Source: Prochlorococcus sp. AG-347-K10 (lineage in GTDB: Bacteria; Cyanobacteriota; Cyanobacteriia; PCC-6307; Cyanobiaceae). From it: DNA of 36,237 nt. Position 1 is the first letter of the stretch; every line of letters starts with the position of its first letter. Made by a program: the position numbers and the translations under genes. Shown here piece after piece: positions 8,517-18,430 of this stretch. The stretch is from the NCBI GenBank assembly GCA_003278955.1, contig QCCB01000015.1:1-36237 (forward strand). The letters run 5' to 3'. The notes beneath the pieces were generated by a model. That model did no database searches and was not told the DNA's origin. It saw only the letters and a list, made by a program, of their open reading frames with translations.

Positions 8517-9626
8517 TTACTTTGATGGAAGTTGAGGTAAATCTGAACCTAATTTGAATCTATAGAATCTTAATAAATAAGCCAATATTATAATTATAAA
8601 AACAATAGATATCCCAATCAAGAGTTTGTTGAGGCTCCAGAAAGAAAATTCAAGACTATTTATCTGCCCTTGATTTAAATCCCAAATTATTAGATTTTTT
8701 GTAATTTCTAAATTTGAATTTTTTTTATCGGTAAGGATAGCTTTATTAGGGTGAATAATTTTGAAAATGAGTTCTAAATTATCAATTCCGTTAATAGAAT
8801 TTAGATCCAAATCTAATCTGTAAAAGTATTTTTTAAAAAAAATGAAGTTTTTTTGAGTAGTGTTAATTTCTATATTTGTTGATTCTCCCGCTAACTCTCC
8901 AGCTGTATTTTGTGTGATTTTAAGAACTTGCTTTGTATCCTCTAAATTGAGATTTTTATGTTTCAAAGAAAAGGTTGATTCGTCTTGTTCAATTTCTGCG
9001 TCAAGAAAAATATCTTTCATCTTCTCTTCAAATTTTAATTGCCAAGGAAATTTCTTTATGTATTTACTCTTTACCACTAAATTATTAGTTATTGAATCAA
9101 TTTCACTAAGATCAAGGGTATTCTCAATTTTTACGCAGCCACTTAAAAGTGGAATTAATAATAATAGTATTAAAAAAATGATCAGAGAAAAGCCTTTCTG
9201 AAATGGTTTTGTTTCACCAGTTGGTGTCTCAGATACATTAATAAATTTTTTTTTCTTCAATACTTCTCTTTTTTTGCGCAGTGAGTCAAGAGATTTTTTA
9301 TTTAGCGATAGGTCGCTTTCAAACTGTACGTTCCAATTTTCTGGCTTTTTAATGTCAGGAGAGTCTATGACTTCCATCAAATATTTTGCATTTTCTCTAG
9401 TCTTATTATCGTAAGATTTTAGAAGTTCTTTACAAAACCTTTTAGCCTCTTCCCTTTTATTGATACCACATAGAGCAGTAATTAAGATTGTTCTTAAATT
9501 TACTCCCTCTTTGCTTGATAAAGGAAATGATTCGATTATGGGCAAAAGAAATTCAATGCAATAATGATACTCACCTTTAGCCAAAGCAAGTTCTACTTTT
9601 TCTAAAACTTGCTCATAAGTTTTCAT
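8517..9626 (-). CDS. DUF3153-type membrane protein with N-terminal helical (TPR-like) extension
   Basis: A 369-residue protein of unknown function. Residues 1-90 are a soluble helical region resembling a tetratricopeptide-type repeat; 91-140 is charged and lysine-rich. A hydrophobic segment at 146-162 ends in LLSGC (Cys164), which looks like a lipobox but sits internally. The following domain to about 335 matches what I know of cyanobacterial DUF3153 proteins, and a second membrane helix (about 335-352) precedes a short basic tail. The DUF3153 domain probably lies outside the cytoplasmic membrane or in the lumen, with both ends cytoplasmic. It starts 3 bp after the argB stop, so the two are almost certainly co-transcribed. 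Confidence 0.75.
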   Translation of the reverse strand: MKTYEQVLEKVELALAKGEYHYCIEFLLPIIESFPLSSKEGVNLRTILITALCGINKREEAKRFCKELLKSYDNKTRENAKYLMEVIDSPDIKKPENWNVQFESDLSLNKKSLDSLRKKREVLKKKKFINVSETPTGETKPFQKGFSLIIFLILLLLIPLLSGCVKIENTLDLSEIDSITNNLVVKSKYIKKFPWQLKFEEKMKDIFLDAEIEQDESTFSLKHKNLNLEDTKQVLKITQNTAGELAGESTNIEINTTQKNFIFFKKYFYRLDLDLNSINGIDNLELIFKIIHPNKAILTDKKNSNLEITKNLIIWDLNQGQINSLEFSFWSLNKLLIGISIVFIIIILAYLLRFYRFKLGSDLPQLPSK

Positions 9627-9629
9627 GGG

Positions 9630-10481
9630 TTAGGCGACTATCATTGTACCTATTCCAGAATTTGTAAAAATCTCAAGAAGTAATGAATGTTCTATTCTTC
9701 CATCAATTATGTGAGCTGCTTTGACTCCTTGGGCTAAAGCTCTTATACAGCATTCTGTCTTTGGAATCATACCTTCAGTCACAATTTTTTTATCAATAAA
9801 ATCCCTTGCCTCTTTGAGATTAGTTTTTTCAACAAGACTATTTTTATTATCTTTTTCTTTTAAAATCCCTTGAGTATCAGTAAGAAGAATAAGTTTTTCT
9901 GCATTGATTGCAGCAGCAATTTCTCCAGCAACAAAATCTGCATTAATGTTATGGGAAATACCCTCCAAGGTTGATCCAATGCTAGAAATAATTGGGATGT
10001 ATCCTTTGGAAATAAGAGGATCTAATATTTCAGGATTGATTTTTGTAACCTCTCCCACTAACCCATGGCTACCATCTCCTAGTTCTCTAGATTGAATTAA
10101 GTTGCCATCAAGACCTGATATTCCCACAGCTAAGGATCCAGTTTTATTAATCCCTTTTACAATTTGTTTGTTAACTCTACCCATTAGAACCATCTCGACA
10201 ATTTCCATTGTTTTTTGATCAGTAATTCTTAATCCATTTTCGAATTTAGGAGATATTTCTAATTTCTTTAACCAATTATTAATCTCTGGTCCACCTCCAT
10301 GAATTACGATCGGACAAACCCCAACGGTTGATAAAAGTGCGATGTCTCTAAAAAAAGCATTTTTTAAATTATCATTCTCCATAACAGAACCACCATACTT
10401 GATAACAATTTTTCTACCTGAGAAACTTTGTATATATGGAAGTGCTTCGCTTAATATTGATACTCTTTGAGAATCATTCAT
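9630..10481 (-). CDS. argB: Acetylglutamate kinase
   Basis: A 283-residue amino-acid kinase that phosphorylates N-acetylglutamate, the controlled step of arginine synthesis. Visible motifs are KYGGSVM (28-34), the nucleotide loop HGGGPEI (61-67), and [24 protein letters not shown] in the second half. In cyanobacteria this enzyme is activated by the PII signal protein and inhibited by arginine; the usual N-terminal helix (residues 1-20) is present. The DUF3153 gene follows 3 bp downstream. The ATG has no obvious Shine-Dalgarno sequence. Confidence 0.96.
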   Translation of the reverse strand: MNDSQRVSILSEALPYIQSFSGRKIVIKYGGSVMENDNLKNAFFRDIALLSTVGVCPIVIHGGGPEINNWLKKLEISPKFENGLRITDQKTMEIVEMVLMGRVNKQIVKGINKTGSLAVGISGLDGNLIQSRELGDGSHGLVGEVTKINPEILDPLISKGYIPIISSIGSTLEGISHNINADFVAGEIAAAINAEKLILLTDTQGILKEKDNKNSLVEKTNLKEARDFIDKKIVTEGMIPKTECCIRALAQGVKAAHIIDGRIEHSLLLEIFTNSGIGTMIVA

Positions 10482-10545
10482 TATGAAAATTCATTAAAAC
10501 TTGATTGAATTGAGAAATTAGGTTTTTACAAATATATCCCTATAT

Positions 10546-11076
10546 TCAATAAAAGAGAATAAAATCAAATTCTTTTTTATTATCGTCGATAATAAATTCT
10601 GATTCAAGACCTTTGACGAAAAACCTATTTAATCTTTCTTGTTTTTCAATCCATTTTTCTAGAGGGACAGCGTTTAATTCGAAACGCATTCTGAGACCAT
10701 TTTTTTCTTCCTTTGTAATTTCTTCTATTTCTTTTAATTGAGGGGGGTTATCCTCGTCCCACAAATTTAAAGATTCTAATGACGATTCAAGATGAGCTTT
10801 TATCCCATACCTCCATCTTGTAACATCTTTAACTAATGCTGTTAGTTCTTTTGGTCTATTAAATTTATTTGTCGCAAAATTTGTCTTGTCAAATAGCTCT
10901 ACAGGAGGTATTTCGGAGGTCTTTAAGCCTAAGCCAATTAGGAAAATAGGTACTCCATAAAAAAAAGTAGGTACACTTAAATTCACTGAGTCTGTAAAAT
11001 AAGCAGTCATTCCAACAAAAGCTAATATACCCCCAGCGGTTACTATTAAGTTTCCAGGCGATAAGTATTTCTTCAT
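10546..11076 (-). CDS. DUF2854 family membrane protein
   Basis: A 176-residue protein with two adjacent membrane helices near the N-terminus (about 9-27 and 36-52) and then a soluble, charged domain. It resembles the DUF2854 family found in cyanobacteria and plastids, whose function is unknown to me. The hairpin of helices should leave the C-terminal domain on the cytoplasmic side. Its ATG is only 14 bp from the ATG of the divergent small gene at 11091, so at least one promoter must lie inside a coding sequence. Confidence 0.75.
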   Translation of the reverse strand: MKKYLSPGNLIVTAGGILAFVGMTAYFTDSVNLSVPTFFYGVPIFLIGLGLKTSEIPPVELFDKTNFATNKFNRPKELTALVKDVTRWRYGIKAHLESSLESLNLWDEDNPPQLKEIEEITKEEKNGLRMRFELNAVPLEKWIEKQERLNRFFVKGLESEFIIDDNKKEFDFILFY

Positions 11077-11090
11077 TTTGATTTAGTAGA

Positions 11091-11300
11091 ATGATTTTAA
11101 ATGTGCTAACAAGTATTATGCAAGATCCTAATACTGCAAATCAAGGAGACTTAATTTTTAAACTTGATCAAGATAGAGCATGGCTACTAGAAAATCTTGA
11201 TAAGGGTAAATGGCCAGGAATCAGAAGCGAACTTGCCGCGCTTGAAAGAAAAATAAGCAAATTAATTATAAGTGTTCAAGAAAATAATGTTGATATTTGA
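11091..11300 (+). CDS. Small conserved-looking hypothetical protein (69 aa)
   Basis: I do not recognise the family. The protein is soluble and mostly helical, with the stretch DLIFKLDQDRAWLLENLDKGKWPGIR in the middle, which reads like a constrained protein rather than a random frame. A second in-frame ATG (codon 10, position 11118) begins MQDPNTANQGDL and may be the true start, because the first nine residues look unlike the rest and 11118 would leave more room for the divergent promoters. It ends one base before the stop codon of ssb on the other strand. Confidence 0.65.
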   Translation: MILNVLTSIMQDPNTANQGDLIFKLDQDRAWLLENLDKGKWPGIRSELAALERKISKLIISVQENNVDI

Positions 11301-11301
11301 T

Positions 11302-11727
11302 TTAAAAAGGTATTTCGTCCACTTCAGGAACTAAAGGTGAACTATCCCAACTAGATTTTTTGACGGTTTCTTTATTTTCAAATGACTCATTATTTTCTTT
11401 TTGATCAGACTTAATAACATCAACTGGCGATATTTGATGAATTTTTGAAGCTGTTAGTTCTGGTTGTTTTTCTTTCGTTCCGTCTTTTCTAGTGACAGAA
11501 TTCATCTTTAGACGTCCCTCAATAACAATATTTTGCCCCTCCTTTAGTTCATCTACCATTTCTTGAGCAATATTTCCCCATCCTATGATCTTGAGATCTC
11601 TGGTTGGATCTTCACTACGTAATCCTTTAAAATTAACAATCATTTCTGCAATTGGAGTTTGGTTTTCTTTGGTATACCTCATTTGAGGAGCGCTATTAAT
11701 GACCGCCTGAATTAAACAATGATTCAT
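11302..11727 (-). CDS. ssb: Single-stranded DNA-binding protein
   Basis: A 141-residue SSB: an OB-fold domain (about 1-105) with the family pattern IAEMIVNFKGLRSEDPTRDLKIIGWG and EGQNIVIEGRLKMN, then a variable linker, then the acidic tip ending in DEIPF. This tip is the docking site for partner proteins such as PriA, which is also encoded in this window. It coats single-stranded DNA in replication and repair. It is divergent from cobK with only 28 bp between the two start codons. Confidence 0.9.
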   Translation of the reverse strand: MNHCLIQAVINSAPQMRYTKENQTPIAEMIVNFKGLRSEDPTRDLKIIGWGNIAQEMVDELKEGQNIVIEGRLKMNSVTRKDGTKEKQPELTASKIHQISPVDVIKSDQKENNESFENKETVKKSSWDSSPLVPEVDEIPF

Positions 11728-11755
11728 TACTTACTATTTAATTAAAGACATACTG

Positions 11756-12553
11756 ATGCAGAATCAAGGAAATTGCTATAAAAATGTTTGGATCCTATCA
11801 GGAACTTCGGATGGACCTGTAATAGCTAATATGCTTCTTGAACTTAATTATTCAGTCTTTGCAAGTGTTTTAACTTATAAAGCAGGGCAAGCTTATATTG
11901 AAAATCCAAAGTTACATATCATTACGGGGAAATTAAATAATAAAGATCAAATAATTAATTTCATAAATAAAAATAAAATCACATGCGTTGTCGATGCTAC
12001 TCATCCGTTTGCCGTAATAATTTCTAAAAATCTTAATAATGCATGTAAAGAAATTAATACACCTCTTTTACTATTTGAGAGGAAATCTTTAATAAATAAC
12101 ACTAATAATTTTTTTTATATTGATCAATTAAAGGATATAAATAATGTTGATATAGAAAATAAGAATATTCTTCTTGCAATAGGATCAAGATTCCTTAACG
12201 ATACAGCTAGTTATTATATGAATTGTAAAGCAAATATATTTACAAGGGTACTTCCAACTTATGAGAGTATAACTAAAGCTTTTGGATCATGTATTAAAAA
12301 TTCAAACATAGCGATACTTGAACCGAGTAAAAATAATAAAAGCATTTTAGAAAAAAAACTTTGTGATTTTTGGGAGATAGATTATGTTCTATGCAGAGAA
12401 TCTGGAAGTTATTCTCAGAAAAACTGGGAGAGTATAGTTTCTGGAAGTAAGATGAAGTTATTTTTGGTTAAAAGGCCGAAAGTTAAAAATGATTATTCTT
12501 ACTCTTTTGATCAATATCACAATTTGATAAATCACATAATTAAAAAATATTGA
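11756..12553 (+). CDS. cobK: Precorrin-6A reductase (CobK/CbiJ)
   Basis: A 265-residue NADPH-dependent reductase of corrin-ring synthesis. The N-terminus VWILSGTSDGPVIA (9-22) and the VVDATHPFAVIISKNL segment (around 79-94) are family signatures. Prochlorococcus makes a cobalamin-type cofactor, pseudocobalamin according to published work, so the gene has an obvious place, with cobO at 28784-29476. It stands apart from other corrin genes and is followed 10 bp later by cutA. The 28 bp shared with divergent ssb leaves little space for a promoter. Confidence 0.9.
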   Translation: MQNQGNCYKNVWILSGTSDGPVIANMLLELNYSVFASVLTYKAGQAYIENPKLHIITGKLNNKDQIINFINKNKITCVVDATHPFAVIISKNLNNACKEINTPLLLFERKSLINNTNNFFYIDQLKDINNVDIENKNILLAIGSRFLNDTASYYMNCKANIFTRVLPTYESITKAFGSCIKNSNIAILEPSKNNKSILEKKLCDFWEIDYVLCRESGSYSQKNWESIVSGSKMKLFLVKRPKVKNDYSYSFDQYHNLINHIIKKY

Positions 12554-12563
12554 TGTTTAATTC

Positions 12564-12872
12564 ATGATGGAAGTATTAGTTATGATCACAACTGAATCAA
12601 GTGACGCAAATGCTTTGCGAATGGCTAAATTACTCATGCAAAATAAACTTGCAGCTTGTGTTTCGATAAAACAAATTTTTTCAATTTATAAGTGGGATGA
12701 TGATATTGAAGAAACTAAAGAGTTTGAAATTACAATAAAAAGTAAACTAGAATTTAAAGATTGTTTAATTGATTTCGTAAATAAAAATTCCACATATGAT
12801 GTCCCTCAGATTATTTACAAAAAATACCATGCTGAGATGAAATATTATGATTGGTTGAATAAGACTATTTGA
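12564..12872 (+). CDS. cutA: Divalent-cation tolerance protein CutA
   Basis: A 102-residue CutA1-type trimeric protein: VLVMITTESSDANALRMAKLLMQNKLAACVS at the start, the SIYKWDDDIEE turn in the middle and the YDVPQIIYKK segment at the end are all family features. Members bind copper and other metals; the bacterial role remains uncertain. Two consecutive ATGs (12564 and 12567) could serve. It lies 10 bp after cobK and ends 5 bp from the convergent PfkB kinase gene. Confidence 0.92.
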   Translation: MMEVLVMITTESSDANALRMAKLLMQNKLAACVSIKQIFSIYKWDDDIEETKEFEITIKSKLEFKDCLIDFVNKNSTYDVPQIIYKKYHAEMKYYDWLNKTI

Positions 12873-12877
12873 TTAAT

Positions 12878-13879
12878 CTATTTTATTAACTCTTTAAGAT
12901 CAATATCTGATCTAGATCCTAATTGCGTAATTATTTGCCCAGCACAAATTGAAGCTATCTCTCCGCATTTTTTGAGGGAACAATTGTTTATTAATCCATG
13001 GATAAATCCTCCCGCATAGATATCTCCCGCTCCTGTAGTATCAATAATCTTGCCTTTTGTTATTGAATCAATTATTTCAACATTATTTTTATTAACTATG
13101 AGAGAACCATTGCTTCCAAGAGTTACTATGACTAATTCACATAAGGATGATAGGTCTTCTTGGCAGCTTGCTAATTTATCATTTTTAAAAAGACTTAAAA
13201 CCTCGGATTCATTACAAAAAACAATATCTACGTTTTCATAAATTAATTCCAAGAAACTCTCACGATGTCTATCTACACAAAATGAATCAGACAAAGAAAG
13301 GATTATTTTTGTATTAGATTGTTTTGCAATTTGGGCGGCTTTAATAAAAGCTTTTTTAGCTAATTCGCTGTCCCATAAATATCCTTCTAAATATAAGTAT
13401 TTACTTTCCTTAATTACATTAAAGTCTATGTCTTTTGGTTCAAACTCTACAGATGCACCTAGGTAAGTGCACATAGTCCTTTGGGCATCAGGTGTAACCA
13501 AAATGATTGAATGAGCTGTTGGAGCACCTTCAATAGTTGGTGGAGTGTTAAATATAGTTTTACTTTTTTTTATATCGTCAGAAAAGAAATCCCCAAATTG
13601 ATCATTTTTCACTCTCCCTATAAACTGCACATTATTACCTAATGCTGCTAAGGAAACAACGGTATTTGCTGAGGACCCACCTGAAATTTGTTTGATCACT
13701 TTGCAATTTTCTAACAATCTCTGAGATTCATCAGAATTTATTAGATTCATTGATCCTTTATCCAGATTATTTATCTCAAGAAACTCATCTTCAATATTTA
13801 CAATAATATCCACTATTGCGTTGCCCAGACCAATGAGATCAACTTTTTTATGTTCAAAATGTCTAAAGGATTCCCTCAT
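12878..13879 (-). CDS. PfkB-family carbohydrate/nucleoside kinase
   Basis: A 333-residue kinase of the PfkB (ribokinase) fold. It carries the N-terminal GGSSANT substrate motif (67-73) and the C-terminal anion hole and catalytic base DTTGAGD (280-286), followed by YAGGFIHGL. The overall pattern resembles adenosine or inosine kinases and cyanobacterial sugar kinases; the substrate cannot be set from sequence. It lies 15 bp downstream of purA, and an adenosine-salvage role beside a purine-synthesis gene would be reasonable, but this is inference. Confidence 0.88.
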   Translation of the reverse strand: MRESFRHFEHKKVDLIGLGNAIVDIIVNIEDEFLEINNLDKGSMNLINSDESQRLLENCKVIKQISGGSSANTVVSLAALGNNVQFIGRVKNDQFGDFFSDDIKKSKTIFNTPPTIEGAPTAHSIILVTPDAQRTMCTYLGASVEFEPKDIDFNVIKESKYLYLEGYLWDSELAKKAFIKAAQIAKQSNTKIILSLSDSFCVDRHRESFLELIYENVDIVFCNESEVLSLFKNDKLASCQEDLSSLCELVIVTLGSNGSLIVNKNNVEIIDSITKGKIIDTTGAGDIYAGGFIHGLINNCSLKKCGEIASICAGQIITQLGSRSDIDLKELIK

Positions 13880-13894
13880 TAATTTGGAACTAAA

Positions 13895-15277
<1,383 letters not shown>

Positions 15278-15286
15278 TGAATTGTA

Positions 15287-15724
15287 TCAACTTTCTCTTA
15301 GAACCATTTTTTCAGCAAGAGAAAATTCTTTGGTTAAACGCTCTTTAAGTTTATCTGGCAAAGGTCTACTTGCAAAGTTTTTGTAATGACCTGCCATAGC
15401 ATTTAATGCTGTTTGCATTGTGGTAAATGATTGCGTTTTATTCACCATCCCTCTATTTCTATATCTGGAAATATAGTCAGTTATGAGTGTAAGAGCTTCA
15501 CTTCTTACTTCATCTTTATTTGGAGAATCTTTTGGAGTATCAACAGCTGTTTGTAATGTTTTAACAACTGAAATTGTATCCTTTGTATAGTCACCTGTCA
15601 TAGCGGTTTTTGCAGCTATGGAAGGGGAGCTAAATAGTGTAAAAACAACAATTAAGGATATTGCAAAAGATATAGCTTTGGTAAGATTCTTAAAAAATAA
15701 TTTTGATGTCCATTTCAGTAACAT
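15287..15724 (-). CDS. psb27: Photosystem II assembly protein Psb27
   Basis: A 145-residue exported protein that binds CP43 on the lumenal side during photosystem II assembly and repair. The mature part matches the family: GDYTKDT, DYISRYRNRG, SFTTMQTALNAMAGHY and RPLPDKLKERL. The first 38 residues are a signal peptide with a basic N-terminus, a hydrophobic core and a signal-peptidase-I-like site near PSIAA. Unlike Synechocystis Psb27, which as I recall is a lipoprotein, there is no lipobox cysteine, so the mature protein is probably soluble in the lumen. It lies between proS (27 bp upstream) and purA. Confidence 0.93.
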   Translation of the reverse strand: MLLKWTSKLFFKNLTKAISFAISLIVVFTLFSSPSIAAKTAMTGDYTKDTISVVKTLQTAVDTPKDSPNKDEVRSEALTLITDYISRYRNRGMVNKTQSFTTMQTALNAMAGHYKNFASRPLPDKLKERLTKEFSLAEKMVLRES

Positions 15725-15751
15725 AACTTAGCTCCCAAAAAAAAATAAGCC

Positions 15752-17554
15752 TCAAGACTTTTTATTGTACATTATTTCAGATTCGGAAATAAATGTTTCT
15801 AACAATTTATCAGTACTAATTTTAAGCTTAGTATTATTTGTTCTGCATAAAAGTTCTACTTCTTGATTAATAGAATCTCTGCCAATAATTATCTGAAAAG
15901 GAATACCAATTAATTCCGCATCTTTAAATTTTACTCCAGCTCTATCTTTTCTATCATCAAGAAGGACATCAATTTTATTAATTAAAAAGTTGTTATAGAT
16001 ATGCTCAGTAAGATCACTTTGAATAGGATCTTTTAGGTTTGTTGGGATAATAATAACTTCAAAAGGAGAAATCTGGATAGGCCAACAAATGCCTTTTTGA
16101 TCATGATTCTGTTCGATAGCGGCTTGAGCTATTCTTGTCACTCCTATTCCGTAACAACCCATCCATAAATTTTTTAGCTGACCCTCCTTATCAGAGAACT
16201 TTGCATTTAATTTTTCACTATATTTCTGACCTAGTTGGAAAATATGTCCAATCTCGATACCTTTTTTTTCTTTAAGTTCTTCATCATCATGAATACTTAT
16301 TTTATCTCCTTTTTTGGCATTCCTTATATCCCCAATTAGATAGTCTTTCGAATCAAAAGAAAACTCTTGAAAAACTTTATGGAAATTAACTTTATTCCCA
16401 CCACTTATGAACTTTGAAAGGTTACTTGCAGAATGGTCAATTATTCTTGTCCATTTTTTTTTCCAATTAGAACTAGCTTTAATAGTTTTATTATCTAAAT
16501 CTGGTCCGATAAAACCTAAGGGTAAATCAACTAGATTTTTTTCGATAGTATTTTTGTCTTCAATCTTTTTAAGATTAATAAGATTGAAATTATGAAGTTT
16601 ATTGATTAAGTTAAAAAGCTTTACTTCATTAATATGTTGATCGCCTCTTATGCATGCAAGAATTGGGACATTAAATTCACCTTCGAACTGGGCAAGGAAT
16701 ATTACCACTTTAATAATCTGACTTGGGTCTAAATTGTTATTATCGCAAACTTCTAGGATTGTTTTTTGATGAGGCGTTTCCAACCACTCTGCAATATTAT
16801 CTTTAAGTGGAATAGGTTGAGAGGGTAGAGAAACAGCTTTTTCGATATTGGCAGCATAAGACCCACTTTGAGTGAACAAAATGGAATCTTCCCCAGCATC
16901 AGCAGTGACCATAAATTCTTTAGATGAAGCACCGCCAATTGCTCCACTATCAGCTTCAACCCCTACTGTCTGCAGTCCACAAGATTTGAAAATATTTTCA
17001 TAAGCATTGCCCACCTTTTCATAGAAAGAAGCTAGATCGTTTTCTGAAGAATGAAAAGAATAACCATCTTTCATTATGAATTCTCTACTTCTCATCAATC
17101 CAAACCTTGGCCTTATTTCATCTCTAAATTTTGTCTGAATTTGGTAAAAACATTGAGGTAATTGCTTATAGGAGTTGATGGTCTCTGATGCAATACTCGT
17201 GATCACCTCTTCGTGAGTTGGTGCTAACCCAAATTCTTTGCCTTGTCTATCTTTGAGATTAAACATTATTCCTTCACCTGCGGTATATCCTTCCCACCTT
17301 TCACTTTTTTTCCATAAATCTGCAGGATGAAGTTGGGGTAATAGTAATTTTGTACAACCAATACTATTAAGTTCTTTCTCTATTATTGCGGATATTTTTT
17401 CAATAACTCTAAGCATTAGTGGCATGTATGCATAAATACCGCTGTTAACTCTGCGAATATACCCAGCTTTTAAGAGTAATTGATGTGAAATAATCTCAGC
17501 TTCAGAAGGTGTGTCACGAAGTGTCCCCAGAGGGAATGAGATTGTCACGCGCAT
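15752..17554 (-). CDS. proS: Prolyl-tRNA synthetase
   Basis: A 600-residue class II synthetase of the bacterial type with an editing insertion. I see the N-terminal catalytic motifs (GIYAYMPL near 40-47; motif 2 FRDEIRPRFGLMRSREFIMKD around 140-160), the Ala/Cys-prolyl editing insertion in the middle (about 225-400), motif 3 around GCYGIGVTR, and the C-terminal anticodon-binding domain. The ATG at 17554 gives the usual RVTISFPLGTLRDTP start. It leads a minus-strand series with psb27, purA and the PfkB kinase. Confidence 0.96.
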   Translation of the reverse strand: MRVTISFPLGTLRDTPSEAEIISHQLLLKAGYIRRVNSGIYAYMPLMLRVIEKISAIIEKELNSIGCTKLLLPQLHPADLWKKSERWEGYTAGEGIMFNLKDRQGKEFGLAPTHEEVITSIASETINSYKQLPQCFYQIQTKFRDEIRPRFGLMRSREFIMKDGYSFHSSENDLASFYEKVGNAYENIFKSCGLQTVGVEADSGAIGGASSKEFMVTADAGEDSILFTQSGSYAANIEKAVSLPSQPIPLKDNIAEWLETPHQKTILEVCDNNNLDPSQIIKVVIFLAQFEGEFNVPILACIRGDQHINEVKLFNLINKLHNFNLINLKKIEDKNTIEKNLVDLPLGFIGPDLDNKTIKASSNWKKKWTRIIDHSASNLSKFISGGNKVNFHKVFQEFSFDSKDYLIGDIRNAKKGDKISIHDDEELKEKKGIEIGHIFQLGQKYSEKLNAKFSDKEGQLKNLWMGCYGIGVTRIAQAAIEQNHDQKGICWPIQISPFEVIIIPTNLKDPIQSDLTEHIYNNFLINKIDVLLDDRKDRAGVKFKDAELIGIPFQIIIGRDSINQEVELLCRTNNTKLKISTDKLLETFISESEIMYNKKS

Positions 17555-17728
17555 ACAAAAAAATCCTTGATAATATTTAATTTTATCAATTAAGTTGAAA
17601 AAATAATTTAAAGTGTCTTGAGTCCCTCAACGCGGCTAGTCTAAAAATATTGTTTCTGCTAACTTCTTCAGTAATGAAGTTCAAATTCTTTTCAAAGTTC
17701 ATTATTACTAAAACATTTTCTTAAGTTT

Positions 17729-18079
17729 ATGGAAAATATAGATTCCAATATTTCTAGCGAAGAGGAATTAGTAGGTATTGATGAAGTGCAAAAATTCCTA
17801 AACAGATCAAGAGCTTCTGTCTATAGGTATACAAATACAGATTTAAGAAATCTTAACCCTAGCTTTAATCCAAGAAAATTAAATCCCGAATTTAGAACTG
17901 ATCAAAAAGATCCTTTAAAGTTTCATCCTAATGAAGTAGCAAGATTTGCAAAAGATATTTTAAGAATTAAGGAGGTTACTGTAGAGGTCTTTAATACACC
18001 TTCTTCCGCTGCTCAAAATATACTGGTGCAAATATTAGAGGAACTAAAATCTATCAGGTCTTTGCTAGAAAAAGAGTGA
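17729..18079 (+). CDS. Hypothetical protein with helix-turn-helix-like N-terminus
   Basis: A 116-residue soluble protein that I cannot place in a named family. Residues 17-39 (GIDEVQKFLNRSRASVYRYTNTD) read like the DNA-binding start of excisionase or MerR-type helix-turn-helix proteins. The middle is rich in Asn, Pro and Phe, and the C-terminal 30 residues (NILVQILEELKSIRSLLEKE) suggest a coiled coil for dimer formation. A small DNA-binding regulator is the best guess. It stands alone, divergent from proS and about 96 bp before the next gene. The ATG lacks a clear Shine-Dalgarno sequence. Confidence 0.7.
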   Translation: MENIDSNISSEEELVGIDEVQKFLNRSRASVYRYTNTDLRNLNPSFNPRKLNPEFRTDQKDPLKFHPNEVARFAKDILRIKEVTVEVFNTPSSAAQNILVQILEELKSIRSLLEKE

Positions 18080-18175
18080 TTAAAAAGTTACTAATCAATG
18101 TTTTGATTTATTGACATTTTGAATGTAGGATATTGATGTTTAATTATCTCCTTAATCTTTACCAATTAAGAGTTC

Positions 18176-18430
18176 TTGAGTTACACGAAATCAAAGCAGT
18201 CTATTCAAAGTAAATCAAGTGAAGAATCTTCTCATGGTTCTGCTCGAAGTGATTTTGAAAGAGATGATGATGACCCCTTAAGTATAAGGAGTTTATCAAT
18301 AACATCTTTAAGTATTATTTTTGCCTTTTTGACAATTTTTTTACCTTCAATAAGCGTTTTAATTGGAAGACCTTCATCTCAAGGAAACGAGATAATTCAT
18401 AATCACGATTTTAAAAAAGATGGACCTTAG
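18176..18430 (+). CDS. Small single-pass membrane protein (84 aa), unknown function
   Basis: The N-terminal 43 residues are Ser- and acid-rich (SSEESSHGSARSDFERDDDD), followed by one membrane helix at about 44-64 and a short polar tail. I know no family for it. The start is taken as TTG because an in-frame stop lies 9 bp upstream and no ATG follows in frame. Its last 11 bases overlap the start of the divergent pyrophosphatase gene, so the two are likely translated together. A membrane partner or anchor for that protein is possible but unproven. Confidence 0.6.
   Translation: MSYTKSKQSIQSKSSEESSHGSARSDFERDDDDPLSIRSLSITSLSIIFAFLTIFLPSISVLIGRPSSQGNEIIHNHDFKKDGP

Noticed and set aside
18111..18142. 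TTGACA at 18111-18116 as the -35 box of the 18176 gene
   Set aside because: The hexamer is perfect, but no good -10 box lies at 16-18 bp; TATTGA is at 14 bp and TTTAAT at 20 bp.
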